NCBI GenBank assembly: GCA_000827495.1
Contig: KN817561.1
Coordinates: 124,001 to 188,000, forward strand
Source of the DNA: Hypholoma sublateritium FD-334 SS-4
Lineage: Eukaryota > Basidiomycota > Agaricomycetes > Agaricales > Strophariaceae
Direction: 5' to 3'
DNA: 64,000 nucleotides
The first letter of the stretch is position 1. The number at the start of each line of letters is the position of its first letter. The notes beneath the pieces were generated by a model. The model did no database searches, had not been told where the DNA came from, and worked only from the letters and a program-made list of their open reading frames with translations. A program made the translations under genes and the position numbers. Below are positions 9,595-22,652 of this stretch, in pieces.

Positions 9595-11614
9595 ATGGTG
9601 CGCTCGGCTCAATCAACAACGTTCTCTTCTTCGGCCTACTTTGCAGATCGGGGGGCACATGGAACTGCTCAACCAATAACAGAGCGTATCAATGTGAGTC
9701 AACGAATTGTAATTCTCTTCACATATTTGAACCGAAGTATTTTAGCCACATTCTCGGCCTATCGTTTCATATTACTTTCCTAAAGGCGTTGGCGCCCAGC
9801 ACTATGGCGTAAGGGAGAGTTTCAATACGCTTCATCTTGAATCTTATACCATCACAGGAAAGGCATCCCATGAAACCTCATCGACTGACTCTGACAAATG
9901 CGCTTGTGATGGGATACGGTCTGGACAAACAGATTCATAATATCTATGATCCTCGACCTGCTACGCAAGAAGAACTCGAGAACTACCATGATCACGACTA
10001 CATCGAATTCCTATCGAAGTCAGTCATACATGCCGTCTTCATTTTTAGATATATTGATTGCACACAATTGCAGAGTAACGCCTCAAAACCAAAACCAAAT
10101 GAGGCAAATGATAGACAACTTTAACTGCGTCGAAGACTGTCCCATATTTGCTGATATGTACGACTTTACGCGCATGTATGCGGGTGGATCTCTTGCAGGG
10201 GCGCGAAAACTATGTGCTGGAACAACAGATATTGCAATTAATTGGTCTGGCGGGCTGCATCACGCCAAACGCGGCGAAGCGAGCGGGTTCTGCTATATTA
10301 ATGATATCGTCCTTGCTATCCTCGAGCTTTTACGGTAAGCTTAGCGATTAACCAATGATTTCGACCTAATGCCAACACAGATATCACCCACGCGTTCTCT
10401 ACATCGATATTGACATCCACCACGGCGACGGCGTCGAACTCGCCTTTTATCAGTCGAACCGCGTCATGACCGTCTCATTTCACAAGTACACAGGCGACTT
10501 CTTCCCCGGCACTGGCAAGCTCGACGATAATGGTGCGGGGCCGGGCAAGCACTTCTGCATGAACGTCCCCCTGCTGGACGGCATCGATGACAATATGTAC
10601 CTCACTATCTTCAAGACCGTAATCGACGACACGGTCACTGCATTTCGCCCGAGTGCAATCGTCCTGCAGTGTGGAGCGGATTCGCTCGGCTGCGACCGCC
10701 TCGGCGCGTTCAACCTCTCAATTGCCGCACACGGCGAGTGTGTCAACTTTGTGCGCAAGTTTAATGTTCCGCTCCTCGTTGTCGGCGGCGGCGGGTACAC
10801 GATCAAGAACGTGAGCCGCTGCTGGACGTACGAGACGTCCGTGCTCGTTGGAGCGGAGATCCCGGACGAGCTCCCCGCCACTGTGTACGACTCATTCTTC
10901 GCGGACTCGCACTGGAAGCTCCACCCGCCGCTCACGGGCAAGGTTGACAACCAAAACTCTCCCGCGTCGCTACAGCGCATCACCGTCAGCATCCGCAATA
11001 AACTGCGCTACCTGCAGGGCGCGCCGAGCGTTGCGATGCAGGAGATTCCGCCCGACCTGCAAGGGCTGCTCGCAGACGAGAACCGGACGGCGGAGGAGAG
11101 GGACGAGGAGCTCGGGACGGGCCAGGCAGGGGAAAAGCGGCTCGGGCGCTCCACGGCGCGGAACGAGTTCTACGACGGTGGCAATGACAACGACCAGACC
11201 CCACCTGTGCCAGTCGTGCGCGGACGTGGTGGTCCTGGCCGGAGAGGGCGAGGCCGGGGACGCGGGCGTGGGCGGGGGAGGGGCCGGGGAGCTGCCTCTG
11301 CTGCTGCCGCTGCCGCTGCTGCGTCTGCATCTGCATCAGTTTCTGTATCCACGCCAGCAACTCCCGCCACGGGGGATGAGGGTGGCCAACCAACGCCGGA
11401 TGCTGACGCTCCACCACCACCGCCCAAGAGAGGTAGAGGCCGAGGACGTGGAAGGGGGCGCGGGAGGGGAAAGGCTGCCCTCGCCGCCGCTGCTGCTGCC
11501 GCTGCCGCCATTGTAGCAGAAGCATCTCCGCCGCCAACAGAGACAAGTGCCACGACTCCCAGTGCTCCGACTCCTAGTGCTCCAACTCCTATGGATGTGG
11601 ACGCAGGCGCGTAA
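9595..11614 (+). CDS. HOS2: Class I histone deacetylase, Hos2/HDAC3 type, with RG- and Ala-rich tail (605 aa)
   Basis: Predicted exons are 9595-9693, 9746-9808, 9858-10018, 10074-10334 and 10381-11614, about 605 residues. The catalytic domain is complete: [10 protein letters not shown], the active-site [16 protein letters not shown], the zinc-binding [24 protein letters not shown] and GGGGYTIKN. The end of the domain, [11 protein letters not shown], matches HDAC3/Hos2 rather than Rpd3, so it is probably the nuclear deacetylase of a Set3C-like complex. Beyond it lies an unusual tail of about 130 residues: two Arg-Gly repeat blocks (about 11215-11290 and 11430-11475), two polyalanine runs, and a Pro/Thr-rich end. 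Yeast Hos2 and human HDAC3 end soon after the catalytic domain. The ATG at 9595 is the first in frame and leaves about 33 residues before the first intron. Confidence 0.93.
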
Positions 11615-11762
11615 ATGTATTCTAATTTCAGTATTTGGATTTATCTAGTGGTATTTATACATTGTACAACCATTCCCAACGAGTCTAGCCAATGGGGTAT
11701 TATACAGTACAGGAAAATGCTAAAAATTGAGCAGGTATACGGTAACTGTGGGAGGTTAAACT

Positions 11763-14700
11763 TTAGCCATGTGCATGATTTCTGGAGCCCGCGCGCTGTT
11801 GGTAGTTTCGTTCATTTTCCGCAAGTGACTTCTTGATGGCTAATTCCATTTCACGAACGAAGACGGAAGTGTCGTCTTCTGCATCTATGGCTTTCGGTGT
11901 ATCCACTAATGTGAACTCCGACGGGGAATGCTCCATGGAATCGGGGGTCGTCGATTCAGGCTCCTCGGTTATCGCGTGCACAGTGCCCAAAGTGGAGCTC
12001 CGAACGTTGAAACTGCTGTAGTGACCCTGCTCGGATTCAGAGTCCATGGATATGGACATGCTGACGCCGCGCTTTGCCACAGAATTGCGATACAGCTCCT
12101 GCCGTAGCGGCGTGTCGACGTTCTCCGCGTGGAAACGTTCAATCAGGTGCGCGCGTTGGGCGCTTGTGCTGAGGCGAACGGCGGTGCGGCCTTCAGCGAT
12201 CCGTGTCAATCGTTGGCGATCGTATTTCAGCTGACCGGACGAGGATTTCAGCATCTTCCATGTGCCTTGGACTGACATAGGGCTTGTCAACAACGCCAGA
12301 TTGGCAACCTTCTTGTTGTGCACGACTAGTGCGCGTTTAGCTACCGCGGATGAAGAGCAAACACGTAAACTCACAATGTCTAATGCAGCCAATCAAGCCC
12401 TGTAAGAGATGTCAGGTTTCGGAAAGTACATATAACATGTTATAATCTCTTACAAATTTGTGGTTGTCAATTGTTCCAACCGGCGGCGTTATTGTATCAT
12501 CCTTGGAGGAAGGAGTTAGGCTTGTCTTTTCAGAAAAGTTGATCATGAACGACTATTCGGTGTAAAGCAGAGAATATTTACCACAGTGATCGTCTGAGTC
12601 ACCGGCTTGCTATCAGCCTCAAATGAAACCTCAGACGACGCCTCCGATTTCTTCTTGTGATGACCATGGTGTCGGAGATTATCATGGATTGAAGCCACGG
12701 CGCCCTTGATACCTGTCATGGAATTCGATTAACTTCCGCAGTACACAATTAACTAATAAATTCACCCAGAGCGAGTTGCAAGCCCTGGTCGGCTTTGTTC
12801 TTAGTCGACCTGTAACCATGCAACATGTTTAGCTCGCGAGGCAAAACACTCCGATATGACGAAACGAACATTATAGCGCCGCCCAGCTTCGTTTCATGCG
12901 TAAGACAATGGAAAAGTGCGTTGGCGCCCACGTGGGTGGACTCCATTGGCTTTTTACGAGGCCTGTATTCTTTGGACCCTGATTTATCTGTATGAGCGGA
13001 GCATTGCTATGCGTAACCTGTGACAACTCACTATGGAGGACCAGTGATCGCAGGGAAATCAAGTTGGCGTCAGCGAGGGTTTGGGCAGCGAAGGCACTGA
13101 GCTTTAGACACTGGAAATATCATTCAGTGATACTGCAAGGGTGAGTTGAGTACGACAACTTGCATGTGTAGTAGACCACCACACCGCCAATCGAGACGGG
13201 TCTAAGTCACATCTCATGTTGAGCAGCGGAAGATGTCTGTAGAACCCTTCGACTCCCTTGCTGACACCGTTCTGGGATCCGGGTTCGAATATCATCAGCC
13301 CATGCAACTGAACTCTATCACGATGAATATCACCTCGTCGTGTATTTTCTGAGCCAAAGATGCTGCTGCTTCCTTTGCAACGGACCCTGTGGCGTATATC
13401 AGAGCGTCTTTCAGTTTCTTCACTGTTAGGTCTTTGTGATTGATGGGTTTGGGACCAGCGCCCGACTTGTGTATCATTTTTCCTGTGTAATGAGTTAGTA
13501 AAGTCCGGAGGATGCATAAGAATCGGTGATATCACATACCCCAAAATGCTTGATCACCAAAGAATGGAATAACGACGGTAGGTCGCCCCTTGGCCAAGCC
13601 TATAGCCGTCGTGCCTGCACCGCCGTGGTGTACAACTGCACTGACGCGTTCTTGATCAAACAGCCAGTCGTGGGGAATGTTTCCGAGCATGAATATATGC
13701 GGGGGTACAGTGACGCCTCCAAGTCCTCCCTAGCGCTGTGATAAGGACATTTCCGAGGCTATTGAGATGTCTTTACGCACCCATCCAGCTGAGACTAGCG
13801 CTCGTACACCTGCTTGCTCTGTTGCGTCGAAAATGATCTCTGAAAGGCGATTGGTCAGGCGCCTATACAATTTGTGATCAGTACTACTCACTCGATAATG
13901 CTGCAGGATCGTCTACTACGACGGATCCAAACCTAGGGAACTGAATTTCAGCGGAAGTTCTTGATCACAATTCCCAGCGTACCCAATATATACCGGTGGT
14001 GGTCCCGCCGCAAGGAAAGTAACTAGTTCATGAGGGGGCTGATATGTGGTAGCAAGGTCAAGGAAATAAAACCCAACGACATCTGGGGAAACATATATTT
14101 CTAGAAGGCGTCGAATGCAAATTAACCGACGTACCGATATGATTCTTCCAGTCAGCTGGTTTTGGAACGAGGGCGGGGCTAATGCAGTATGTCCATGGTA
14201 CCTTCAGACGGTCCACGTATCCTGGACCAGTGCGGATATTCAATGGGCTCAACCCCAACTTCGTTGTGCGGAAGATATTGATTATGTCACCAATTCTAAA
14301 AGTACCTGTGTTATTCTCGGTTCTAAGTGACAGCATGGATGGAGCTTCACTCACCCTTGCCATGTCAGAAGGTCGGCAGCACAGTAACTTAGGTAGTTGC
14401 TCAGTCGATATCGCGGGTTCGAAGTGGTGATGTTGACTAATGGATGCGCAAAAGCTATCGTCGGTGACCTGTGCGGTGATCAATCTTCCCAAGGATTCAA
14501 GTGCGTTGACTAAATGTGCCTTACCAAGGCATAGCTGCAAAAGTGTTTGCTGAGCCATGTAATAGCAGAAAGATGACAAGTGCTTACTAAAAGTGAGGAG
14601 GAGGGGTATACCCAGCGCTTCTGCACAATGTATGTGCGCAAACGTCGGAGGGTTGGATATAATTGCATCAGCTGCAAAGGCTCTCCCACTGAGAGGGCAC

Positions 14701-15458
14701 GGTGCATGGCACGACTCCCAACACCCATCGATCATTTCCGTCAACATCTTCCGTTTCTTCGCTATATCGCCATTGGTAAGGGAATCAAACCCGGGCACTA
14801 ACCCAGGGTCTGGATAGTTCTCTGTCAGAGGACGCCCATGTAATTGTGCGAGTGCTTACTCTTCACCATATAACTCATCAAATCTTGCGGATTTCCGCCT
14901 ATGTTGAAAAATTCCAGCCCAGCATTCGTGACGAATTTGCGAAAGGTTTCGTGCGTCGCGAGCCGGACGCGGTGACCATCTTCAACAAGACGTTTGCCTA
15001 GCGCCACATATGGCTGCACGTCGCCTGCAACAGACTTAGGTATGTCAATCGACGAGTTCACAATGGCAACAAACGCACCTCTGCTCCCCACAATCATGAT
15101 CACTATATTCATGGTGGGACACGCATTCCATTCGTTCTTGTCCACAGCAAACTCTTCTACGTCGTGTGCATGATCATTGTGCAAGTCAGGCGTTCCATTC
15201 TCTAGGTCTAAGTGAATGGATATTCGTCCATCTGGACTGACGTTTCCGACTGAATTGAGGCCTTTGCCTTCTGATATATATGATTGTGCAAAATCTGAAG
15301 ACCTGTAAGAATATGGAATATGGTTGCTGTAGTATCTGAGTAAACGTACTGATGGATGGACTGAGATGATCCATGTCCAATGTAAGGCCGGACTTCCTTC
15401 TAGGTCCAGTGTGCGTCGGGACGTCCCGGGGACTCAGGACTGCGGGTGGCGAAGTCAT
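11763..15458 (-). CDS. UDP-glycosyltransferase, GT1 / sterol 3-beta-glucosyltransferase-like (multi-exon)
   Basis: The N-terminal half has the GT28-type start [16 protein letters not shown] (about 15110-15000) followed by [18 protein letters not shown]. The middle has [24 protein letters not shown] and [10 protein letters not shown]. The acceptor-proximal UDP-sugar motif [18 protein letters not shown] is at about 13640-13590, followed by [10 protein letters not shown] and [12 protein letters not shown]. This is the pattern of fungal enzymes that move glucose from UDP-glucose to sterols or other lipids. The long C-terminal region ([19 protein letters not shown], then [13 protein letters not shown]) is also found in fungal relatives. 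The last residues contain a UIM-like [10 protein letters not shown]. At least ten exons are needed; one intron (13111-13163) is GC-AG. No PH or GRAM domains are visible, unlike Atg26. The N-terminus is unresolved: the upper coordinate is a tentative ATG. Confidence 0.82.
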
Positions 15459-16095
15459 TTGAGCAGATGGTGGTTTGAGCTCAAGGACGGAGAAACCCCG
15501 TCTGAGTGCTGGTATAAGAAGATCGTAGTTCCGTATGGGGTGGGATTTAGAAATAACCTGTCATCGTCATATGCAATGAAGCGCCCGCGGTTGCAATTAG
15601 TATGACTGCTCAATCACCACAAGATCGTGTTGCATACTGACTTTTATGTAATTGTCTTCAATGCTGTGTAAGGTATTATGACTCGGGTGGCCCGAGCGAT
15701 ACAAAGTTGAAATGACTCAATCGTCGTCGGGGAAGAGAAATGGTGAAATTGAGGGTATCCGGTAGATGTAGTTTATCGTTGTTGCTATCTGACAGAAATT
15801 GAGCAAGGTCGTATGGGCAACGCCGCGCATTGTGCATTGAATAATTGATCAGGGAGTGCAGGAAGGTGTCAATAAACTGCCATTATTTCTGATTTCAGAG
15901 TCCCGTTGTACCTCCGCTTACCGAGGCCTACAGTTCCGTCCTTCGGCTGCAAGCTGTGAATCAACTGTCAATGAGGTATGCATTCTGCCCCTCCTAAGGC
16001 CTTGCTCCGCTAGCTTTGTTTATCTTCTTGCCCGGGCCCCGGGCGGTGTGCCTCCCTGCCAGCCAAAAACTATTCGTCGACAAACGTGGGAAAAA
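15459..16095. other. Intergenic stretch, nothing recognised
   Basis: This region may hold the true first exon of the glycosyltransferase gene and its promoter. I could not identify a protein-like frame or a repeat in it. Confidence 0.4.
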
Positions 16096-16196
16096 TGGTT
16101 CAATCCAGGATCGAACTGGAGACCTTCTGTGCGCCCTGGAGACAAAGCTCGAATCTCAATGTGAGACAGAAATCATAACCACTAGACCATTGAACC
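16096..16196 (-). tRNA. tRNA-Val(CAC) with 28-nt intron
   Basis: The minus strand folds into a full cloverleaf. The acceptor stem GGTTCAA (16196-16190) pairs with TTGAACC (16103-16097), followed by discriminator A. The D arm is GGTCTAGTGGTTAT. The anticodon stem TCTGT pairs with ACAGA; after splicing the loop is CTCACAC, giving anticodon CAC with U33 and A37. The T arm has CCAG-TTCGATC-CTGG, a good B box. A 28-nt intron (16132-16159) sits after position 37, the canonical place. The sequence resembles yeast tRNA-Val (GGTCTAG D arm, CCAGTTCGATCCTGG T arm). No CCA is encoded, as expected for a nuclear gene. Confidence 0.9.
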
Positions 16197-16430
16197 GGTT
16201 GCGGAGATTATCAAGGTGAAGCTCAGAGCGCGACAACCGTCGCCGCCAAACATTCGCGGGCCGGAAGGACCGCTTCTTCTCAGCTTGCTGAGCCGAGTCC
16301 GACACTAACATTCTCTCCACCCACCACCACAATATTCCCCGTACCAGTCTTCGGCGACACCCCGCGAGAGGCCCAGTCATAGATGCAAAAATAGAGTCCT
16401 GAATACACCAAACAGGTCTATTGTACGAGA

Positions 16431-18541
16431 ATGTCTAGTTTGCCAGTATTGTTACCAGCAAATGCAATTTTGCGTTCTTCTTCCGTCGCGCACGTTGAAT
16501 GGAAGCCACAGCGACATCTTTCAGAGCCCCAACCACCTCCGCAAGACGATGGAAAGGTCCTCGAACAAGAGTTAGCAAATGCGCGGCAAATGATCGACGG
16601 CAAGATCATCAAGAAAACGCGCCCTCGGCGGACAGTGGACTACAATGGCAGTATGGGGCGCTGGGCTCTGGTACGTGGTGTCTATACATCTATAGTATAT
16701 GTTTTCAATAGTTAGATAGCTGCGAAAACTGCGGCCTAATCCTAATTATGTCCCTCATATGCGCCCAAGTCCACCTTTCATCATTGACGTGAGTAGTTAT
16801 GCATAGTGAACTCTTTCAATAATGACAAAGTTTCCGTAGCTCCTACCGCCCAAAGCATACCCAGAAAACCCTTCAACTTCGCTTTGTACGAAATTTGTCC
16901 ACACGTCCACCAACAAGATTCGCTGTCCAGTGAACGTGGTAACGGTGCGTTGTATGCTTCCCTACCCAGGCTTAAAGCTGAACAACGAACCAGTGGACTC
17001 CAGAATCCCGCCGCGTACTTACCGGTTCAACAAGTGGCGAATTTACCCTCTGGAATGGCCTAACTTTCAACTTTGAAACCATTCTACAAGCCCATGATAC
17101 CGCGATATGTGCCATGACGTTCACCCATTCCGGCGCTTATCTTGCCTCAGCGGACAAGAGTGGTATCATCAAATACTTCGAACCGAACATGAACAATCTC
17201 ACTGCATGGCAAGGTTCTTCATCCCGAGAAGCTATCCGCGGTCTGAGCTTCAGCCCAGACGATCGACGTTTCGCGACTGCTAGTGATGATTCTAGCGTGC
17301 GGATATGGTCTTTCGCCGAGAGCAGAGTGGAGAGTGTATTGACTGGTCAGTTCATCGCCTGTTTGGCGCATGTCATTTCTCATCTTGTTCACAGGCCATG
17401 GATGGGATGTGAAGTGCGTGGAATGGCATCCAACCAAGGGTCTGCTAGTGTCCGGTAGTAAGGACAACCAAATCAAATTTTGGGATCCTCGAACGGGTAC
17501 GGTTTTATCGACGCTGTATGTTATGTTTTTATTACTTTTCTATCAGCGACCTGATGATTTTCTTCCAGACATCAACATAAAAACACCATCCAGGCATTAT
17601 CGTGGTCGCCAAACGGCAACCTCGTGGCAAGCGCCTCCCGGGATCAGACAGTGCGTGTATTTGATATCAGGGCGATGAAAGAACTCCGCCTGCTCAAAGG
17701 ACACAAGAAAGAAGTTTGCTGTATGTACATATCCGTCCTATCTTCGATATATACTCATATTCATTTCTACGCAGCCGTCACCTGGCACCCTGTGCACCCT
17801 CTCCTCGTCTCCGGCGGCTCAGAAGGCTCCATCCTCCACTGGGATCTCTCCACCCCCGACGAAAACAGTACATTCAACCAGTCCGTCTCCCCGCCACGCG
17901 CGACGCTCTCGCAGGCGCACGACTCGAACGTCTGGTCGCTCGCGTACCACCCTTTCGGTCACATCCTCGCGAGCGCGTCAAACGACCATACGACGCGCTT
18001 CTGGAGCCGCGAGCGCCCGGGCGACGTCTCCTCTGTCTTCTCTGGGGGCGGCGAGAAGCCGCCGGAGATCATCGACACGGCGGGCCAGGACGACGAGGAC
18101 GACGCGATGGTGCCTGGGTTCGGGTTCGGGTTTGGCAGCGGCGGCGCTGCTGCAGGCAGTGGTGCAGCTGGTGGTACTGGAGGCGGCGGCACACAGTGGT
18201 GGGGCAAGGACGAGGACGGTGGCGCGTCTTCGAACGACGCCCTGCGCCGCGCCGACGATAACCAGAGCACGGACGACTTCATACCTGGGTTTGGTGCGGG
18301 CGGGGGCGACGGCCCGTCGCGCCAGAACGCGTACTCGTCCATGCATCAGCAGTCGCAGGATACGTACGGTGGCCCTCCTGAGAAGGACGAGTTCGGCCGC
18401 GACCGTGAATATGGCGGGCGCTCCGGCGGTGGTGGAGGCGGCGACCACGACGGGTGGGGCCCGCGTGGGGGCGGTGGGGGCGGCGGTGGAAGCTATAACC
18501 GCGGTGGCCGGTACGGCCCTAGAAGAGGGGGTCGCTATTAG
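16431..18541 (+). CDS. PFS2: PFS2/WDR33-type WD40 polyadenylation factor
   Basis: At least seven exons. The first (16431-16670) encodes [17 protein letters not shown], diagnostic for Pfs2/WDR33, and joins [20 protein letters not shown] in exon 2 (16720-16788). The WD40 propeller follows: [110 protein letters not shown] and [14 protein letters not shown]. Pfs2 is the WD40 scaffold of the cleavage and polyadenylation factor that helps recognise the poly(A) signal. The C-terminus is a low-complexity Gly-rich tail containing a PGFGFGFG and a PGFGAGGG stretch and ending in [12 protein letters not shown]. It is longer than in yeast but similar in character to other filamentous fungi. Confidence 0.95.
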
Positions 18542-19293
18542 GTGAGCATTATATCCAAATTGTTTACTCCCTTTCATTTTGTGTTGATTTCTGACGATTT
18601 CAGTCAATGCAGGAGGTCTATAATATATACCTGTAACCAACCTGTAACGAGTCTGTTGTGAATCTAAACCCCTTAGTGTTTTATTGCCTCGGTATCCATC
18701 GGATGGTAACAAGACCTCTAATCTTACTCTATCTTGTCAGATTATATATCGTTTACGCTGGTGTTTACACTGTACAGTGGAATTTTTCAAGCGCCGGGAT
18801 GCTTTGAAAGGTACCTGTGCTGATAACTATTTTATGCTTATGGTACCAAAACAAACCAAACGCCATTAGGGGTAACATCCATATTTTTTCTTGCGATGCT
18901 GCAAAACATCTTCGAAATTCAGGAATGCTCGATGTTAAATAAGTAGTGGCAGCACGACGGCAGTTACTTTCAAAAAGAACCTTTTCCCCTAGATTTTCAG
19001 GGAAGCGTATAGGAACAACTCATAATTTTCCAAAATATCAATGAACAGAGCTAGAGGATCTTTTGTATCTTTTTCTCCTCCAAAAGACGCTGACAGGATC
19101 TAATAAGCGTTATTAATGTTCTGGGTCGAAGGTGGAGGCGAAGATGACGCATCAAAATAACATGTACAAACAACAATGGCTTCGCGGTGAAGCACCGCCT
19201 GCTCCCGACGTTGTTACAGTCGATTTGCAGCGCGTCGGCTGCAGCCCACAAGATTCTTCACAACTTTCATTACATACGCTATACCATTCTACA
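18542..19293. other. Intergenic stretch between PFS2 and VPH1
   Basis: About 750 nt, A/T-rich in its first half, with no recognisable coding sequence. It should contain the PFS2 terminator and the V-ATPase promoter. Confidence 0.5.
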
Positions 19294-22200
19294 ATGGGGG
19301 ACCAATACCCCAGCCTTCTCCGTAAGTCCCTCTGACAGTCCAATAGCACCTCTTTGCTGACCAGAGTCACCACTTCCGAAGGGTCGGAGGAGATGAGCCT
19401 GGTGCAATTATTCGTGCCGACTGAGGTGGCACACGATACCGTCGCGGAGCTCGGGGAGCTTGGAGATATGCAATTCAAAGACGTAAGTCAAATCCCCGCG
19501 CTGTGGCGGTTCGAATTTAGAGCTGACTTGGCCTCTGCATCCGCAGTTGAACCCCAGCGTCAACCCGTTCCAGCGCTCCTTCGTCGGCGAGATCCGCAGA
19601 GTCGACGAGATGGGTCGGCGTGTGCGCTTTTTCTCGACGCAGATTGCGAAGGAGAAGGACGTCGTGCCCATTCGGCCGCTGCACGAATCGGCGCCGCTCG
19701 TCACCGTTGGCCCCCGCGCGGCGCAGACCATTGATGAGCTGGATACCACACTGGCAGAGCACGAGCAGAGGCTGACCAGGATGAACGAGAGCTACGAAAA
19801 GCTGAGCGACAACACGCGAGAGCTGATCGAGGCGCAATATGTTCTGCGGGAAACTGCCGTATTCTTTGACCAGGTACCCTCATTCCAAGGCCCTCAATTC
19901 CCACCTTACTCACATTGTTATCGCAGGCGAAAGGCCATCAAAGTGATATTCGCTCCTCATTCGACGATAGCAACACTCCTCTTCTACAAGATGACCATGA
20001 GGCTGGCTTCAGGCCTTCATCCGGAGTCCAATTCGATCTCGAGTATGTTTGTCACTTCAAAGTTTATATCTGGGTGTTAACCTTGAGTTAGATTTGTTGC
20101 CGGAACCATCGAACGCTCGCGCTTTCCCACCTTTGAACGTGTTCTATGGCGTGTTCTGCGCGGTAACCTGTTCATGAATCATACCGATATACCAGAGCCC
20201 TTCGTGGACCCTGTCACCAGCGCGGAAGTTCGCAAGAACGTGTTCATAATTTTTGCGCATGGCGAAGCGTTACTCGCCAAGATTCGCAAGGTCGCGGAAT
20301 CGATGGGGGCTACTCTTTATCCTATCGATGCCAATGCCGAGAGACGCTCCGATTCTCTTCGCGAGGTCACGAACCGATTGGAAGATCTACAAACGGTTCT
20401 TTACAATACTGGCCTCAACAGGCGTTCGGAACTGGTCAAGATTGGTGAACACCTCCGGAGCTGGCAGGATGTCGTCAGGAAGGAGAAGCTGATCTACGAA
20501 ACGTTGAATTTGTTCAATTACGATGTTCGACGGAAGACACTCATTGCGGAGGGTTGGGTACCTACTAGGGATATTACGACTATCCAGCTGGCGTTGAGGT
20601 CTGCAACGGCGAGTATATGCGCCACTGTTGTTAAGCTTTGTGCTAATTTGGATTTAGGAGGGTTCTGGCACGAGTGTTCCGCCCATTTTGCATGAGTTGA
20701 CAACCCACAAGACACCTCCGACCTTTCATAGAACGAACAAGTTTACGGAAGGTTTCCAAACCATCATGGATAGTTACGGTACTGCAGCTTACCAGGAGGT
20801 CAACCCTGGCCTATTTGCTATCGTCACATTCCCTTTCTTATTCGCTGTTATGTTCGGTGACATTGGCCATGGCTCGATCATCTTCTTTGGGGCACTGTAC
20901 ATGATTTTGGCGGAGAGGAAACTGGCAAAAGCCGATCTCGGCGAGGTATGCGCTACTATTACATTGTTCCTCCTTGACGCTGATTCCTACTGTTTGATGG
21001 CCCTTAGATTATCGGTCAATTCTTCTTGTAAGCTTCCCGCGTTTAGTGTGCTAATTCCGTTATAATTGAACATGAAACAGTGGTCGTTACATCATCCTCA
21101 TGATGGGATTGTTCTCGATGTACACGGGCCTCATGTACAACGATATCTTTTCGAAGAGTCTTCGTATCTGGGACTCTGCTTGGACTACAACAGATATCAA
21201 CGGAACCATCTCGACGACCTTGGCCGATCATCGATACCCCTTTGGCCTCGATCCTGGCTGGCATGGAGCAGACAATGCTCTTGTCTTCTCCAATTCGTAC
21301 AAGATGAAAATGTCCATCGTGTTGGGTGTGATTCACGTAAGCATTATGCCCCATTCTATGTGACATTCAATGACGTGGACGTGCCAGATGACATTCGCGT
21401 TGTGCCTGCAAGTACCCAACCACTTCAAGTTCAAGCGATATTCCGACCTCTATACCAACTTCATTCCGCAAATCATCTTCCTTCAGTCTATTTTCGGATA
21501 TCTCGTCATATGTATCCTTTACAAGTGGTCGATTGACTGGTCGAAGGCCACGACGCAGCCACCATCCCTGCTTAACATGCTCATTTCGATGTTCTTGCAG
21601 CCTGGCACCATTGAACCGGCGCTGCAGCTCTATCGCGGGCAGGGTACGATACAGGTCGTGTTGTTACTGCTGGCTGCAGTCTGTGTCCCTTGGTTATTGA
21701 TTGCGAAGCCTTATCTTGTATGGAAAGAGACACAGAGGCCTGCGGGTTACATATCCATCGGACACGGCGAAGCGTCCGGTGACATGCATACATTCACTTC
21801 CGGTGTGAGCCCGGAGGACGAGGAGGAAGGAAATGGGCAGTCGATGCTTCAAGCCGCGGAGGAGGAGGAAGGGGTCAGTTATTTATGCTTATCAGCCTAT
21901 TTTCCACTTTTTTCTCACCGGATTTTTGCAGGAACATCATGACTTCGGCGAGGTGGTTATTCATCAGGTCATTCACACCATAGAATTCTGCCTGGGGTGT
22001 ATCTCGCACACTGCTTCGTACCTGCGTTTGTGGGCACTGTCTTTGGCGCATGCACAGCTGTCAGAAGTCCTTTGGACCATGACGCTCGAGGACTACCTCA
22101 ACCCCACTTCTATTTTGGGGTGGATCGCACTTCTGATTATGAGCGGCTTTTGGTTAACCTGTACTATCGGCATCCTGTGTGTGATGGAGGTGCGTTTTAG

Positions 22201-22443
22201 ATTCATCTATCACCCAGGCTATTCTGGATGCTGATCAACGCTGTGTTATATGTACAGGGGCTGTCCGCGTTCTTACATGCGCTCCGGTTGCACTGGGTTG
22301 AAGCAAACAGTAAACATTTCGAGGGCGGAGGGCATGTGCGTTGCCACGTTTCTATTTTATGCCGATGTTTGGTGCTGATGATCCATCAACGTGTCCAGGC
22401 CTTCACCCCGCTCAGTTTTGCCAATGCGGAGGTTAAGGAGTGA
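19294..22443 (+). CDS. VPH1: V-type ATPase V0 subunit a (Vph1 type)
   Basis: Begins [10 protein letters not shown] and, across the first intron, [18 protein letters not shown], the usual start of fungal a subunits. Further exons give [21 protein letters not shown], a cytosolic domain with heptad-rich [16 protein letters not shown], then [17 protein letters not shown] and [13 protein letters not shown]. The membrane half follows: [39 protein letters not shown], and the conserved arginine helix [20 protein letters not shown]. The end is [26 protein letters not shown]. The subunit forms the proton half-channels next to the c ring; the arginine in SYLRLW is the essential one. It acts in vacuole/endosome or Golgi membranes and drives organelle acidification. 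About eleven short introns. All transmembrane blocks seem intact. Only one gene is present here, so I cannot separate Vph1 from Stv1 roles. Confidence 0.94.
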
Positions 22444-22652
22444 AGCGCGTGACTGGTATTTGCTGGCAGACTACGTAGTTACTATGTATGCGGGAATACA
22501 TGCTATGCCGTTCTCAGCTGTGCATCGGAGTATGGGGTACCCCGCATTGAGTCACCGTCACGAACTAGACCCGGTGGGCTATTGTGGTCACAGCTGATCG
22601 CAGTCACAATCTTGTCGTGCAATTTTTAAAACTCCGCGCAGAGATGGAGCGT

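Noticed and set aside
10986..11553. Long minus-strand frames rich in Gln, Pro or Ala over the HOS2 tail
   Set aside because: They are translations of the GCN/CGN repeats in other frames and carry no independent signal.
12749..13062. Separate small gene on the minus strand ([14 protein letters not shown]...)
   Set aside because: It joins in frame with flanking exons as the C-terminal region of the glycosyltransferase gene.
15856..16219. Open frames overlapping the tRNA gene
   Set aside because: The tRNA cloverleaf explains the conserved sequence; the frames look random.
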